From NCBI GenBank assembly GCA_004794655.1, contig SMMW01000645.1, forward strand, positions 773,460 to 837,459: 64,000 bases of DNA, written 5' to 3'. Of this stretch, positions 24,185-33,945 are shown in pieces. Below the pieces are notes generated by a model. That model was given only the letters and a program-made list of their open reading frames with translations, searched no databases and was not told the DNA's origin. Position numbers and translations under genes: made by a program. The DNA is from Marisa cornuarietis (taxonomy: Eukaryota; Mollusca; Gastropoda; Architaenioglossa; Ampullariidae). Numbering within the stretch: the first letter of the stretch is position 1; each line of letters starts with the position of its first letter.

Positions 24185-25310
24185 AAAACGAAAGACCAAA
24201 AACACTTTAATATACTTCGTTTAGATTGTTTGCAAACTCCGAAAAAGTACTTATTAGCACAGATTTAAAATGTTTTCCTGGTTGTTTTGCTTAGCTTCCA
24301 ATTTATGCATGTAAGTCGCAAACCACAGTATCAATTTTTAACCCTTTTCATCATCTTAAACAAATTTAGCAATTCTAGAACACAATAAACCATTTGTAAA
24401 TGTTCAGCAGAGAGAGGTTTTTTTTAAGTTATACTTATTTAATATTATAATATAAAAGTACCTTAAGAAAGGCATTTTTGAGTGGTCAAGATCTTGTTTA
24501 TCAGGAAAGACAGGAAGGTCAACGAAGTCTTCGGATGGTATTTCATCGTCTTCGTCCTTCGTTCCTTTGTTTCTTGCTCCGGTCGCCTTTCTCTCTGTCG
24601 TTAACAGCTTCTGGCTTTGCGCCAGCACCTCTTCAAACTGTTTCGCAACGACTGACGAGTTGAAGAGGGCAGATACAAGATTGCTTTGACATTTGACATA
24701 GTTCAATATCAAATAGACCTTGGATCTTTCTGAAGGCAGTCTGTGGCAAATGCTAGATAGAAGCTCTAACACCTTTTCCATAACTTCTGTAATTTCCTCC
24801 TGTCCAAATATTTTGTAGTATTTCTGAAGATGGTCTATGTAGGTCTGAAGGTGCTGGTCCAGAAACCGAGATGAGCAAACAACCTGCAAGATCTTGAGAA
24901 TGCTTTCGCGTTGAAGCTCACATGCGATGACTTTATGTAATATCTTGACCAATTTCTCAACACCCGACACGGGAACGAAGTCTGATTTCAAATAAACCTC
25001 AAATTCCTCTATATATTTGTAAAGCTTAATGGTTAATTCTGTGCCGTCTTGGAGTCCTAGGAAGAAGTCTGCATCAAAAGTTCTCTTTCGGGGCCTGATT
25101 GGACCAGTCTGCTCCTCCCGACAACCTCCTCTTCGTATCAACTCTTTTGCGTCAACAGTTGTTTCAAGAGATGCTTCCTCACCTGTGTTGTGCCCATATG
25201 GCTGTCCTGGTCTTGTGGATAATTTGTGTGGTTTGTGGTTTGTAGACTGTTTATATCCACCCCGATTCTGGATCTGATGCTCATTTTTTCTTTTCGTGTC
25301 CTTTTCTAAT
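10978..25310 (-). CDS. ZNFX1: ZNFX1: NFX1-type zinc-finger SF1 RNA helicase (about 15 coding exons)
   Basis: Coding exons in transcription order: 25310-24462, 24053-23895, 23699-23153, 22975-22284, 21807-21540, 21102-20377, 17421-17107, 16729-16540, 15805-15634, 15188-15056, 14515-14400, 13852-13510, 13079-12124, 11903-11468 and probably 11094-10978. Each junction has GT-AG borders and the phases join. The product is about 2000 residues, close to the roughly 1900 of vertebrate ZNFX1. Order: N-terminal region, SF1 helicase split by a long charged insert, then a run of NFX1-type Cys/His fingers. Family knowledge: ZNFX1 is an UPF1-like helicase acting in innate antiviral sensing in vertebrates and in small-RNA inheritance in nematodes. 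No disabling change is seen. The initiating exon is unresolved; the first exon listed begins at an acceptor with no early in-frame ATG. The exon 14 acceptor is weak. Confidence 0.9.
12124..15188 (-). CDS. ZNFX1: ZNFX1 exons 10-13: NFX1-type zinc-finger array
   Basis: Exon 10 (15188-15056) has [19 protein letters not shown] and LCCENHPD, the family linker after the helicase. Exon 11 (14515-14400) has [10 protein letters not shown] and [20 protein letters not shown]. Exon 12 (13852-13510) has repeated CGHT(I/C) units: [49 protein letters not shown]. Exon 13 (13079-12124) continues with [41 protein letters not shown], then a separate RING-like tail with [17 protein letters not shown] and PCPACKAPV, matching the region that follows the fingers in ZNFX1. 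NFX1-type fingers are generally thought to bind nucleic acid or protein partners. No finger is interrupted. Confidence 0.92.
13374..13415. repeat. CA/CG simple repeat
   Basis: (CA)n passing into (CG)n, within the ZNFX1 intron between exons 12 and 13. Confidence 0.9.
15634..22975 (-). CDS. ZNFX1: ZNFX1 exons 4-9: SF1 helicase core
   Basis: All the expected SF1 (UPF1/DNA2-like) motifs are visible. Exon 4 has Walker [10 protein letters not shown] and motif Ia [13 protein letters not shown]. Exons 5 and 6 hold the long acidic, poorly conserved insert plus [14 protein letters not shown]. Motif II (IMEEAAE, the DEAD-box equivalent) ends exon 6 exactly at the donor, and VLEAH opens exon 7. Exon 7 continues with [12 protein letters not shown] (motif III) and [12 protein letters not shown] (motif IV). 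Exon 8 has [16 protein letters not shown]. Exon 9 has [20 protein letters not shown] and [11 protein letters not shown] (motifs V and VI). Catalytic Lys, Glu, Gln and Arg positions are all present, so ATPase activity is expected. The exon 6-7 intron is almost 3 kb and holds an L1-like insertion and a MITE. Confidence 0.93.
17540..17552. repeat. Target-site duplication, left
   Basis: AAAATGACATCCT directly precedes the L1-like insertion and is repeated exactly after its poly(A) at 19553-19565. Confidence 0.85.
17553..19552 (+). mobile_element. L1/Tx1-like LINE 3' fragment inside a ZNFX1 intron
   Basis: The plus strand is open from the left junction and encodes the C-terminal part of an L1-type ORF2: [34 protein letters not shown], and the zinc-binding RT tail [19 protein letters not shown] frameshift in the G-run near 17965 is followed by the last coding stretch ([24 protein letters not shown]) up to 18172. 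A roughly 1.3-kb A-rich region ends in poly(A) at about 19510-19552. A 13-bp target-site duplication flanks it (17540-17552 and 19553-19565). It lies antisense to ZNFX1. The A-rich stretch at 18661-18678 could mark an internal end, so a nested second piece is possible. Confidence 0.88.
19553..19565. repeat. Target-site duplication, right
   Basis: AAAATGACATCCT, exact copy of 17540-17552. The next base begins a MITE, so the L1-like element landed right beside it. Confidence 0.85.
19566..19832. mobile_element. MITE with GGGGCCAGTTGCACAACA termini, copy 1
   Basis: A 267-bp element whose ends are inverted repeats: it starts GGGGCCAGTTGCACAACA and ends TGTTGTGCAACTTGCTCC. It is nearly identical, in reverse orientation, to 27922-28182. 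It encodes nothing. The termini resemble those of PIF/Harbinger elements in animals, but I see no clean 3-bp target duplication. Confidence 0.8.
20229..20272. repeat. CA, CAC and CAA simple repeats
   Basis: Adjoining (CA)n, (CAC)n and (CAA)n tracts in the intron just downstream of ZNFX1 exon 6. Confidence 0.85.
23153..25310 (-). CDS. ZNFX1: ZNFX1 exons 1-3: N-terminal region
   Basis: Exon 1 (25310-24462) starts with a Gly/Lys/Asn-rich basic stretch and continues into a helical region ([20 protein letters not shown]). It ends AAG before a GTACTT donor. Exon 2 (24053-23895) carries [20 protein letters not shown], a very well conserved ZNFX1 signature just before the helicase. Exon 3 (23699-23153) carries [20 protein letters not shown] and [12 protein letters not shown], also typical of the family. 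Phases are 2, 2 and 0 at the three donors. A conserved ATG context (ATGGSATCGAGTTACTCCCC) lies upstream on the minus strand in both duplicate copies (about 25890 and 1360), but its phase does not join exon 1 by any simple donor. I leave the translation start open. Confidence 0.88.
24139..24182. repeat. (AAT)n microsatellite
   Basis: About 15 AAT units in the intron between ZNFX1 exons 1 and 2. Confidence 0.95.
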
Positions 25311-26915
25311 CTGTGACTGTAAAAATTACATCTTTTGTATTTATCGTGAGATAATGGAATAATTTGGGTTACTAAGAATGACTTACCCTCGGCTGTAATC
25401 TTAGTAACTTAAATCATTTTGTAGCGTCTTTGATTGCGGAGTACATATAATACCTTATGTTTGTGGAAAATGTTTTAGACAATATTTTTTTTCACAAATG
25501 AATAGTTATTTTCTACCTAAGTAATCCATTAATTATAAAAGGAATGAGTAATTAGAAAGTTATCTGCAGCTGCGGGCTTAGTCCATGTATACTACAGAAG
25601 CAATGTGTTTACTGTACTGTACTTCAACAATGCAAACCCTTTTATTTTATGAGCCCTAGCTCGTCGAAAGTTGACTCAATCTAGAGACCTGGGGCAAATT
25701 AAATCAAATATGCACTCAGAAAATGAAATATATGAATTCCCATTACTCGTTTGTTTTCTGCAAGGGAACGCAATCTGGAACCGCTGGAGGGGATGTCATT
25801 CGACAGGAAGGCGATGTCCGCAGGAGTACTAGCTCCTGTCTCGAGTATCTTCGAATTTGTCCACCGTTCACTGGGGAGTAACTCGATGCCATCCTGAAGC
25901 TGTGAAAGAAGAAATTTCTAAAAGATGAACACGCTTACTGAAAAAAATTTACTCTCTTTGTGTATGTGTATGCCAGTCTTCTATTACTTGTGAAATATAA
26001 ATGAGCTGTTCAAGAAAAACCTCTAATTAGAAACTTGTTTCTATATTTAAGACTGATTACAAGTCTTCTTGAGCAGCAAAGTGATGTATGGAGCCTGGGT
26101 AAGAGTTTAATGTTGGGAGCAGGACATATATTTTTGCAGCTTACGTTTGTTGTTTTTTCTATTTTCTCATGCATACATCTTATCTGATTTATTTTCAGAA
26201 ATTTGTGTGTATTTTTTGACAGTATCTCTAGAGAATACTTGGAAATATGTTCAAATATTTGAATAATTAGCAGTGGTGTATTTATGACATCGCAAGAAAT
26301 GAGATCTTTATCTCTTTCCAAAACCCCGGTGAGAACATCCTGCTCAAAGACTCGTCGCTCTCATGATCTGTAGAATTAGTGCCGATTGACGAATTCAACT
26401 GATTTGAGAATAGTTTTGTACACAAGTGAGCCTTTAACTTTCAAGAAATCCACATACGGAAGGCCTCGTAGTTTGGTAGTTAGTTTGTTGGATTGTGGAT
26501 TTGAAAGTCACTTGTTCCAGGTCTGCAAATGTCTGCGAAAAGGGCAGTGAAAGGATAGCTCCACCCACCATAGATACAGTAAACCACATATATTAATTGC
26601 TTTCTTTTCACCTCAAATGCACAACGATTAAATATAAGTATTAAATTCAAAATGTATTTAAGTTCGTTAAGTACGTTATGTGTTTTTTCTCTGTTTATTG
26701 TATAATTCTGAGAGAAGTCAGTAACAGATACAGGTTACGACACCAACACAATAAAAAAGGATACTGAGTTTTTTTCAAAACAAACAAACTTTTATATGCT
26801 ATTGTTGAGCAAAATAATTGAGAAAGTTATCCTTGAATTATCTGAAGCCAGATGCTAATTCTCTTTTCCCTTTATGGCCTTGTTATAGCCTGTGTGAAAA
26901 GACTAGCCCTGGGGC
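24812..26915. repeat. Segmental duplication block A, copy 2
   Basis: Partner of 1-2475. It covers the 5' part of ZNFX1 exon 1 and about 1.6 kb upstream. Shared landmarks outside the exon include the CATGCACTCAGAAAATGAAA-type stretch near 1265 and 25710, and the run TGTGTGAAAAGACTA near 2456 and 26890. Copy 2 has about 90 bp (roughly 25770-25855) absent from copy 1. The region upstream of the exon probably holds the ZNFX1 promoter and 5' UTR, but I see no clear core promoter element. Confidence 0.85.
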
Positions 26916-27095
26916 CGATGTCTCATCGAGTCTCTAAGTGCAATTACGGGTGGGTCTGGTCACAACTTGAGGCCACTCCCGCCGGCCGATCCGTCCTCCA
27001 ACCTAGAGACGGCTCCCCGCGTCTCTAACTCGCTCGAGGTTCATTAAAGATGGCTGCTGCATTCTTTTTTCACCTTTTATTGTTCATAAATTCTG

Positions 27096-27176
27096 ATCAT
27101 CATCATCATCATCATCCTCATCATCATCATCATCATCATCATCATCGTCGTCGTCGTCGTCGTCGTCATCATCGTC
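27096..27176. repeat. (ATC)n/(GTC)n microsatellite
   Basis: Tandem ATC triplets with a central run of about seven GTC triplets. Confidence 0.95.
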
Positions 27177-27431
27177 AAATAACTACATTGCAACATTAAA
27201 CCATACATGTACAATGCCATTCAACCACATGCTTAAGCAAACGTAAATTAAAGCCCGCCCCCCCCCCCCCAACCCACATCAAAAGAAAAAGTCATGCAAG
27301 TCTTTTCACAGGGCACAAATATCACCTAATTCTTCTTTCCTCCAAACACTCACATATGTACATGAACTCAAATATAACCCACACTTAAAATGAGGAACTG
27401 ACAAAAACAAATAGGACCCTGGGAGAAATCT

Positions 27432-27746
27432 GTGTCACAGCGACAAAACAGCCTGGCACAAAGTTCACACACAAATTTACTGCAAAACAGACTGGCTGCT
27501 GCATTCTTGATTCTGAGTGAAGCGGAAAGAAATCTTCGCAGAAACAGAGTATTTCGAGTAGAAAACAATCCCATCGATTCATGGGGCGATGTAGCACTCT
27601 ACCAGCGATTAAGATTTCGCCGTCACGACATCTTGGAGATCGTCGATGATATAGAAGCGGACTTAGTGATTGCGAATCGGGGATGCAGTGTCTCACCAAC
27701 ATTGCAAGTGTGTTTTGCCCTTCGTTTTTTAACGCGATATTTATGA
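27432..27746 (+). pseudogene. HARBI1-like (PIF/Harbinger) transposase N-terminal fragment
   Basis: The frame encodes RNRVFRVENNPIDSWGDVAL, YQRLRFRRHDILEIVDDI and LQVCFALRFLTRYL, matching the N-terminal part of Harbinger transposase/HARBI1-like nucleases. The catalytic DDE nuclease domain is absent: a stop follows at 27746 and nothing similar continues downstream. A MITE with Harbinger-like termini begins only 176 bp away, which may be more than coincidence. Identification rests on motif recall. Confidence 0.65.
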
Positions 27747-27921
27747 GTTTTTCTCACAAACTCTTTGATTGTTTTCAGTCAATTTGAGACGCTTGTTAGT
27801 CACTCTCATCGACACTGATGTTGCTGCCTTGTCAAATGTTATTTGCCAAACAGTACATAGGGGTAAAGTGTGAAGAATATCTTATCCCCCTTTTTACAGA
27901 GATCGAAGACACTAAAACACA

Positions 27922-28182
27922 GGGGCCAGTTGCACAACACATTTCTAATTTTAAACACTTTTAGGCCTTAAATCTTTTTAGATAATCAATTTAAAGTGCA
28001 CATCACAATTTTAGATTTTTTTTAACTAAAACTGCTTTAACTTAGATAAAGTTGTTTAAGTCTGACTTTCCGTCATTGCAATTTTTTGTATGTTCTTGTG
28101 CAATGCAGCTAAATGGCAGAGAAGAGATTTTGCTTCTTTAGAACAGTTTTAAGGTTCAGAAACATGTTGTGCAACTGGCCCC
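27922..28182. mobile_element. MITE with GGGGCCAGTTGCACAACA termini, copy 2
   Basis: A 261-bp inverted copy of 19566-19832. It ends TGTTGTGCAACTGGCCCC, a perfect inverted repeat of the family terminus. The two copies differ by scattered substitutions and small indels only, pointing to fairly recent mobility. Confidence 0.82.
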
Positions 28183-28657
28183 AGACCTCTTATTAAATGC
28201 AGCACCCCTATAACTAGGCGAGATTTGTTTTGCGCTTTGTAAGGAGGCAGTGATGGTGGTCCAGTCAATCGTTTCTTGTGTCACGTGACTTCGTTTTTGA
28301 ACAAGGCACTCTATGAACACTCGTCTTATAGTGATGCGGCTTGTGTGCGAATTTTTCAGACTCCGATTAATTTTTCGATGAGCTCCATGTTAGAGTGTTC
28401 AAGTTGTTACAGTGTTAACTTTTCACGTTTATAAATCAAAGCCGCATACAATTGAAGCATTCAGATCAGCTGCTGAAGCACACACCCTCATCATGCCGAT
28501 AACGAGACGAAATACCAACGATGCAGCTTTCATGTTGTATAGATTTGCGGCTTATAAACCAGTGCGGCTTATTTGTGAAAACAAAATTAAGATTTAAAAA
28601 AAACTGTGGGTGCGGCTTATAAACAGGTGCACTCAGTAGACCGAAATTTACGGTATA

Positions 28658-29219
28658 CAGTAAGACCTCTACATACGAGTAAACCAATGTACGAGTATAT
28701 CGAGATACGAGCCAAAATTTCGTGGAAATGTTGTTCTCACTTACGAGCGGAAATTCGATTTACGGACTCTAGTCATTTATATGTGGTAGTGTAAAGACAT
28801 AACAAAGAAAGTAGTCTTAGTAAAAGTCTCAATGTTTGAAGTTAAAAACAGTGTAAATAGTGTTGTCTCATCAGCTGATTCATTCAGCACCCATCTGCTC
28901 TCCGGCTCCTTCCCTCCTCCTCCGCCGTCTGCCTACCTCCGTTATCGACAGTCTTGGTCTCCTCTAAGGTAATATTGATAAATATAACACACTCTTTATT
29001 ATTTTATTATCTATATTATTTATATTTTGTGCCATTAATATTTACTATAAAGTACTGCATATTATACCGTATTTACATATAAATTGTGTTGTGGGATGGT
29101 TGGAATGCATTAATCCTATTTCCTTTATTTTACATGGAAAAACAGTTTTAATATACGAGTTATTCGACATGCGAGCTCGGTTGTGGAACGGATTGAACTC
29201 GTATGTAGAGGTACTACTG
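28658..29219. mobile_element. Tigger-like (Tc1/mariner group) MITE
   Basis: Begins CAGTAAGACCTCTACATACG and ends with the inverse, CGTATGTAGAGGTACTACTG. The inner end reads TTCAATCCGTTCC on the minus strand, a motif common at the ends of Tigger/pogo-type elements. No transposase is encoded. A TA precedes the left end; the right-hand TA is not clear. Confidence 0.65.
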
Positions 29220-30123
29220 TGTCTTTAATACAACGTGCAATAGACAGGAGAAAAGATGTGAAGAGATGATAAACAGTTAAATGTCCTCCGATTGTTCAGG
29301 AAAACCTTGGAAAGCCCAAGGCTGCTACGCATTTTTTCTGGTTTGCGCATGCGCACGCGCGGATTTCTCAAGGTATGTCCCCACGATTGGAGTGTCAAGA
29401 ATGCGGATGCAAATGTCCACGGTCCACTAGCTGTGCTGCGGTTGAAGGCGCGACTTGACCCGCCAGCTCACGGGAGGTCAGAGGTTTAGCGATGCGTTTA
29501 ATGCCCACGCGACAAGATCTCGGCCCCGTGATCAACATATGTTTACCGACTTTCATCACACGTTAAAAAAAATCAGCGCCATAATTTCTACGCGTTGAGA
29601 ATATTTTCTACAGCAGGAGATTTTTCGGTTTCGAGATTTCATAATTGTTCACTTTCAATTGATAACAAATAATGTGCTTTGCAATACCAACTTACGTAAA
29701 CCAAAGACCTAATGTAAGGGGTGTTTGCTTCAACTTAGCTTAGAAGTCAAACATGAATCAATCAAGCATTAAAGCTAAAAAATAAATCGCTTGTAATTTT
29801 ATTTATTTTTAAAAGTTAACGTTGGAGTGAGGTGCCTTCGCCTTACTGGCCAGAGGGTGACAGATCTCCATTTTGTTTCATCTTTTTCGTCGATCTGCGT
29901 TACCATTGTGTCTACTGTTTGATACGTGCTTTTGCTACGCCACTTGCTATCTTCTAGATTATTCTTCTCTGCCTGGACCACATAACGTCTTTTTAATCGA
30001 CCACTTCAAAGGGTTTTATCTACGACGTGACTCGATCTCTGCCGCCTGCTCGCTGCACTCGCCAGCTGTCGTCTGCTCGCATTTGTCATTTGCTCACTCC
30101 ATTCAATTGGCGCGAGAAGAACA

Positions 30124-30240
30124 GTGGAAAGGGAGATGAAAGGAAAGGGCTGGACATGGGGTCGCCTGGAACGGATTTCAGCCGATCGACATCAGTGGCG
30201 GGCTCTGGTTGAGGCCTTATGTGCAAATTGGCAAAATGTA
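30124..30240 (+). mobile_element. Small RTE/LINE ORF2 C-terminal fragment
   Basis: One frame reads KGWTWGRLERISADRHQWRA then LVEALCANW, the usual ending of RTE-like polymerases (compare DLLTIAQNRQEWRALSAAAS in the larger element at 31130-33945). Nothing upstream belongs to it. Confidence 0.55.
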
Positions 30241-30530
30241 CCTAATACCCCAAACCTAACCCTAAACCCCACCCCTAAACCTATCTCTATTGCTAAACAT
30301 AACCCATAACCCTAAACCTATCCCTAAACCTAATCCTAAACCGAACCCTAACTCCTAAAGGCCTAAACATATACCCAACCCTAAACTCTAACCCCAAAAC
30401 CTAAACCCTAACCCCTAAACCTGACCCTGAACCTCACCCTAAACCTAACCCATAACCCATATCCTAAACCCTAACCCCAATCCCTAACCCCTAAACCTAA
30501 CTCTAAACATAAATCCTAACCATTTCCCTA
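30241..30530. repeat. Degenerate telomere-like array
   Basis: About 290 bp made almost entirely of CCCTAAAC, CCCTAAC and close variants, complement of TTAGGG-type units. The degeneracy and position mark it as interstitial. A weaker echo is at 36868-36906. Confidence 0.8.
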
Positions 30531-31129
30531 TCATAAAGGCGGTTCATTAATGACACACAACACCAAGCCACGTCCCACATGCTCCCCTCTCAAAAATGGA
30601 TCATACCCGCTCTCGGTCCTTTCCTATGCCAAACCCCTGGAATATGCTTCATGTCTGTTGTGTCTCTAGCCGGATTCTTGCTGCTATGTTGTGGTCTGTG
30701 TAGTCAGTATGTGTATTATATACATTCTGTATCAGATGAATGTGTGCTTTCAGTGTTTTGTAGCCAGAAAATGTTTGTAAAGTCCATTGAATCTACAGTA
30801 TAGTAGAGAATCGCGCGATATAAATCTGCAGCATTATTATATAAGGTCTAAGTTTGATCATTATTGAAGGGCTCACCCAGCCAAGAGGTTTGATCCCGTG
30901 CTAATGAGGGCCCTAAATAAAACCTGCTTTGTGACATTGGAAAAATGATCAAAGGTCTTGTCCTGCTTTCTAAAACCCAAGTGGCAACTGCAGCATTCAA
31001 AGCTTCGTGTTCAGTTTTATTCGTACATATCTGGGATATTTGTACTCTAATGGAAAAAAACGATGTGCTCATTGTATGACAAAGTCCACAAAATCAACCC
31101 TCATTGTTAAGAGCCCTTTCCATGCAGTC

Positions 31130-33945
31130 GTCTTCATAGAAGACTGTTATACAGACTGTGGTACAGTGGGGAGGACACCAGGCATGAGTACGGCGTGGGC
31201 TTCCTTGTGCACAGGAAGGTGGCCGCGGCCGTCATCAGCTGTACACCCGTATCCAGCCGGCTGATCTCCATTCGTGTCTCAGCCAAGCCTCATAATGTCA
31301 CCATTGTCCAAGTATACGCTCCAACTTCCACACATGGAGACGACGAAGTGGAAGAATTCTACCAACAACTGGACAAGATTATGAAGGCAGTTCCAAAAAA
31401 GGACATCCTGGTTGTGCTCGGAGACTGGAACGCCAAGGTCGGACCAGACGCCTACCAGCAATGGGCAGGAACGGTGGGGAAATTTGGCCTTGGTGAAACC
31501 AACGACAGGGGCATCAGACTCCTAGAGTTCGCACAGAGCCAGAGACTCACCTTAGCCAACACCTTGTATCCCCACAAGAAATCAAGGATGGCCACCTGGC
31601 ACTCACCAGACGGACTGGTCCATAATCAGATCGACTACATCCTCCTGCCGAGACGCTTCAAATCCAGCATCAACAGGGCCAAGACAAGGACGTACCCAGG
31701 CGCTGACATAGGCAGCGACCATGACCTTGTTCTAACAAACCTGAAGCTGAGGCTGAAAGCGAAGCGACTCTCAAACACTCCCCGAATTCGCTTTGATTTG
31801 GAGAAGCTGCAAGACCCAAAGGTTGCAGAAGTCTTCAAGGCCACGGTTGGCGGAAAATTTGGCGCACTGAACCTGGTGGACTGTGATGTAGACACCCTCT
31901 CTGGAAACATCAAAGAGGTGCTACTGTCGACAGCCCAAGAGGTTCTAGGGCGACATAGAAACAAGAAACAGCCATGGGTCACGAACGACATACTAGACTT
32001 CTGTGACCAAAGGAGGGCCTTGAAGAGAGAAAAGAAAAGCAAACCAGAAGCAGCAACCAAATACAAAGAAGTGAATTGTGCCATTAAGAAAGGGATGAAG
32101 GCAGCTAGAGAGAGCTGGATCGAGAAGCAGTGCCAGGACATAGAGGTTGGAATGGCACGAGGTGACAGCAAAAGGCCTACCAACTTCTAAAGACCCTCAC
32201 TAAGACAGACCAGCAAAAGATCTCAGTCATCGAAGACAGCAATGGTCACCTTCTCACAGAAGGCAATGCTGTACTCAACCGATGGACAGAATACTGCAAG
32301 GACCTGTACAATTACCAGCTGAGGACCGACGCCAACATTCTCCAAATCAACCAGACTAGAGACAGTGAACCTGCAGACATACCAGTCCTACGGGAAGAGG
32401 TCGAAAAAGCTGTACATAGTCTGAAGGGAGGAAAGTCACCAGGCGTTGATAATGTACCAGCTGAGCTGCTCAAGCAGGGTGGGGAAGCAACTACAAAAGC
32501 CCTAACTGTTCTGTGCCAAAGAGTCTGGGAGTGCAAGGAATGGCCCAGAGAATGGACGCAGTCACTAATCATTCCCCTCCCAAAGAAAGGAAACAGCAAA
32601 CAGTGTCAGAACTACAGAACAATAAGCCTTATCAGTCACCCAAGCAAAGTCATGCTGAAGGTCATACAGAACCGCATCAGAACCACCGCAGAAGAGCTGC
32701 TAGCAGAAGAACAGGCTGGCTTCAGACCACGTAGAAGCACAGTTGAGCAGATCTTCAACTGTCGTCTTCTTATAGAAAAGCATCTGCAGCATCAGCGGGA
32801 TCTTTACCACAACTTCATTGACTTTAAGAAGGCATTTGACAGAGTCTGGCACGAGGGGCTATGGCATGTGATGCGGAAATTCAACATTGAAGAAGGGCTT
32901 GTCCAAGTCGTTGAAGCGTTGTATAACAGCTCAACGAGTACAGTTTTGCTTAACAACCAAATAGGAGCTTACTTTCGTACCACAGTAGGGGTACGTCAAG
33001 GATGTCCCCTATCACCCGTGTTGTTTAATATATTCTTGGAGAACATCATGCTTGAAGCTCTTCATGACCACCATACCTCCATTTCAATCGGTGGAAGACC
33101 AATCTGCAACCTACGCTTTGCAGATGATATAGATCTGTTAGCAGGTACAAACAAGGAACTGCAAGACCTCACCAACAGACTGACAGACAGCTCAAACGCA
33201 TATGGAATGGAGACAAGCACAGAAAAGAGCAAAGTTATGATCAATGGCAACGGCAAAGCAGAGATCTATATGAACGGGGTACAGCTCGAAGAGGTAAGCA
33301 GCTTCAAGTACTTGGGAGCCACTCTCTCCAAGGACGGCAGCTCCACGCAAGATATCCGCATCAGGATCGCAACAGCAACAGCAGCAATGGCTAGGCTAGA
33401 TAGGATCTGGCATAGCCACAAGATAAGGTTCACTACCAAGTACAGGCTATACAAATCCCTGGTAGTGCCGATCCTGCTCTACGGATGCGACACGTGGACT
33501 CTACTCGCCGAAACAGAAAGGAGAATCCAGGCATTCGAGCACAAGTGTCTGAGGAGGCTGCTCCGGATCTTATACAAAGAACACAAAACCAACGACTTTG
33601 TAAGAAACAAGATTGCCACACTGGTAGGACACCAGGAACCTCTACTATCAACAGTCAAGCGACGTAAGCTGGTCTTCTTTGGCCATGTAACCCGGCACGA
33701 CACCTTGTCGAAGACTATCCTTCAAGGCACCTTGGAGGGTAGCCGACGCCGCGGTGGTCAGAGAAAGAACTGGCTTACGAACGTCAAAGACTGGACTGGT
33801 CGTCCTGTACAGGACCTGCTGACTATTGCCCAAAACAGGCAAGAGTGGCGGGCCCTATCAGCTGCCGCGTCTATCCATGTGCTCCCCCCAACGCCAGGTG
33901 CCAGGCAAGGGACGACTGACTGACTGACTGACTTCATAGAAAATG
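31130..33945 (+). mobile_element. RTE-like LINE, nearly intact ORF2 with one frameshift
   Basis: The frame opens inside an AP-type endonuclease (RHEYGVGFLVHRK, VTIVQVYAPTSTH, VVLGDWNAKVGPD, IDYILLPRR, GSDHDLVLTNLKL), so only the extreme 5' end is missing. A single shift at about 32163-32187 separates it from a second open frame (to 33923) with SLKGGKSPGVDNVPAELLKQ, AGFRPRRSTVEQIF, FIDFKKAFDRVWHEGLW, VRQGCPLSPVLFNIFLENI and the catalytic box LRFADDIDLLAG. The end reads QDLLTIAQNRQEWRAL, then an ACTG tandem tail at 33915-33933. This order is typical of RTE-clade elements. The two frames total about 920 codons. Decayed relatives are at 48000-48790 and 62165-62605. Confidence 0.9.

Noticed and set aside
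25735..25905. Candidate ZNFX1 first coding exon with a conserved ATG context in both duplicates
   Set aside because: No GT donor in the right phase joins it to the first recognised exon, and the downstream part differs by about 90 bp between copies. Kept only as a possibility.
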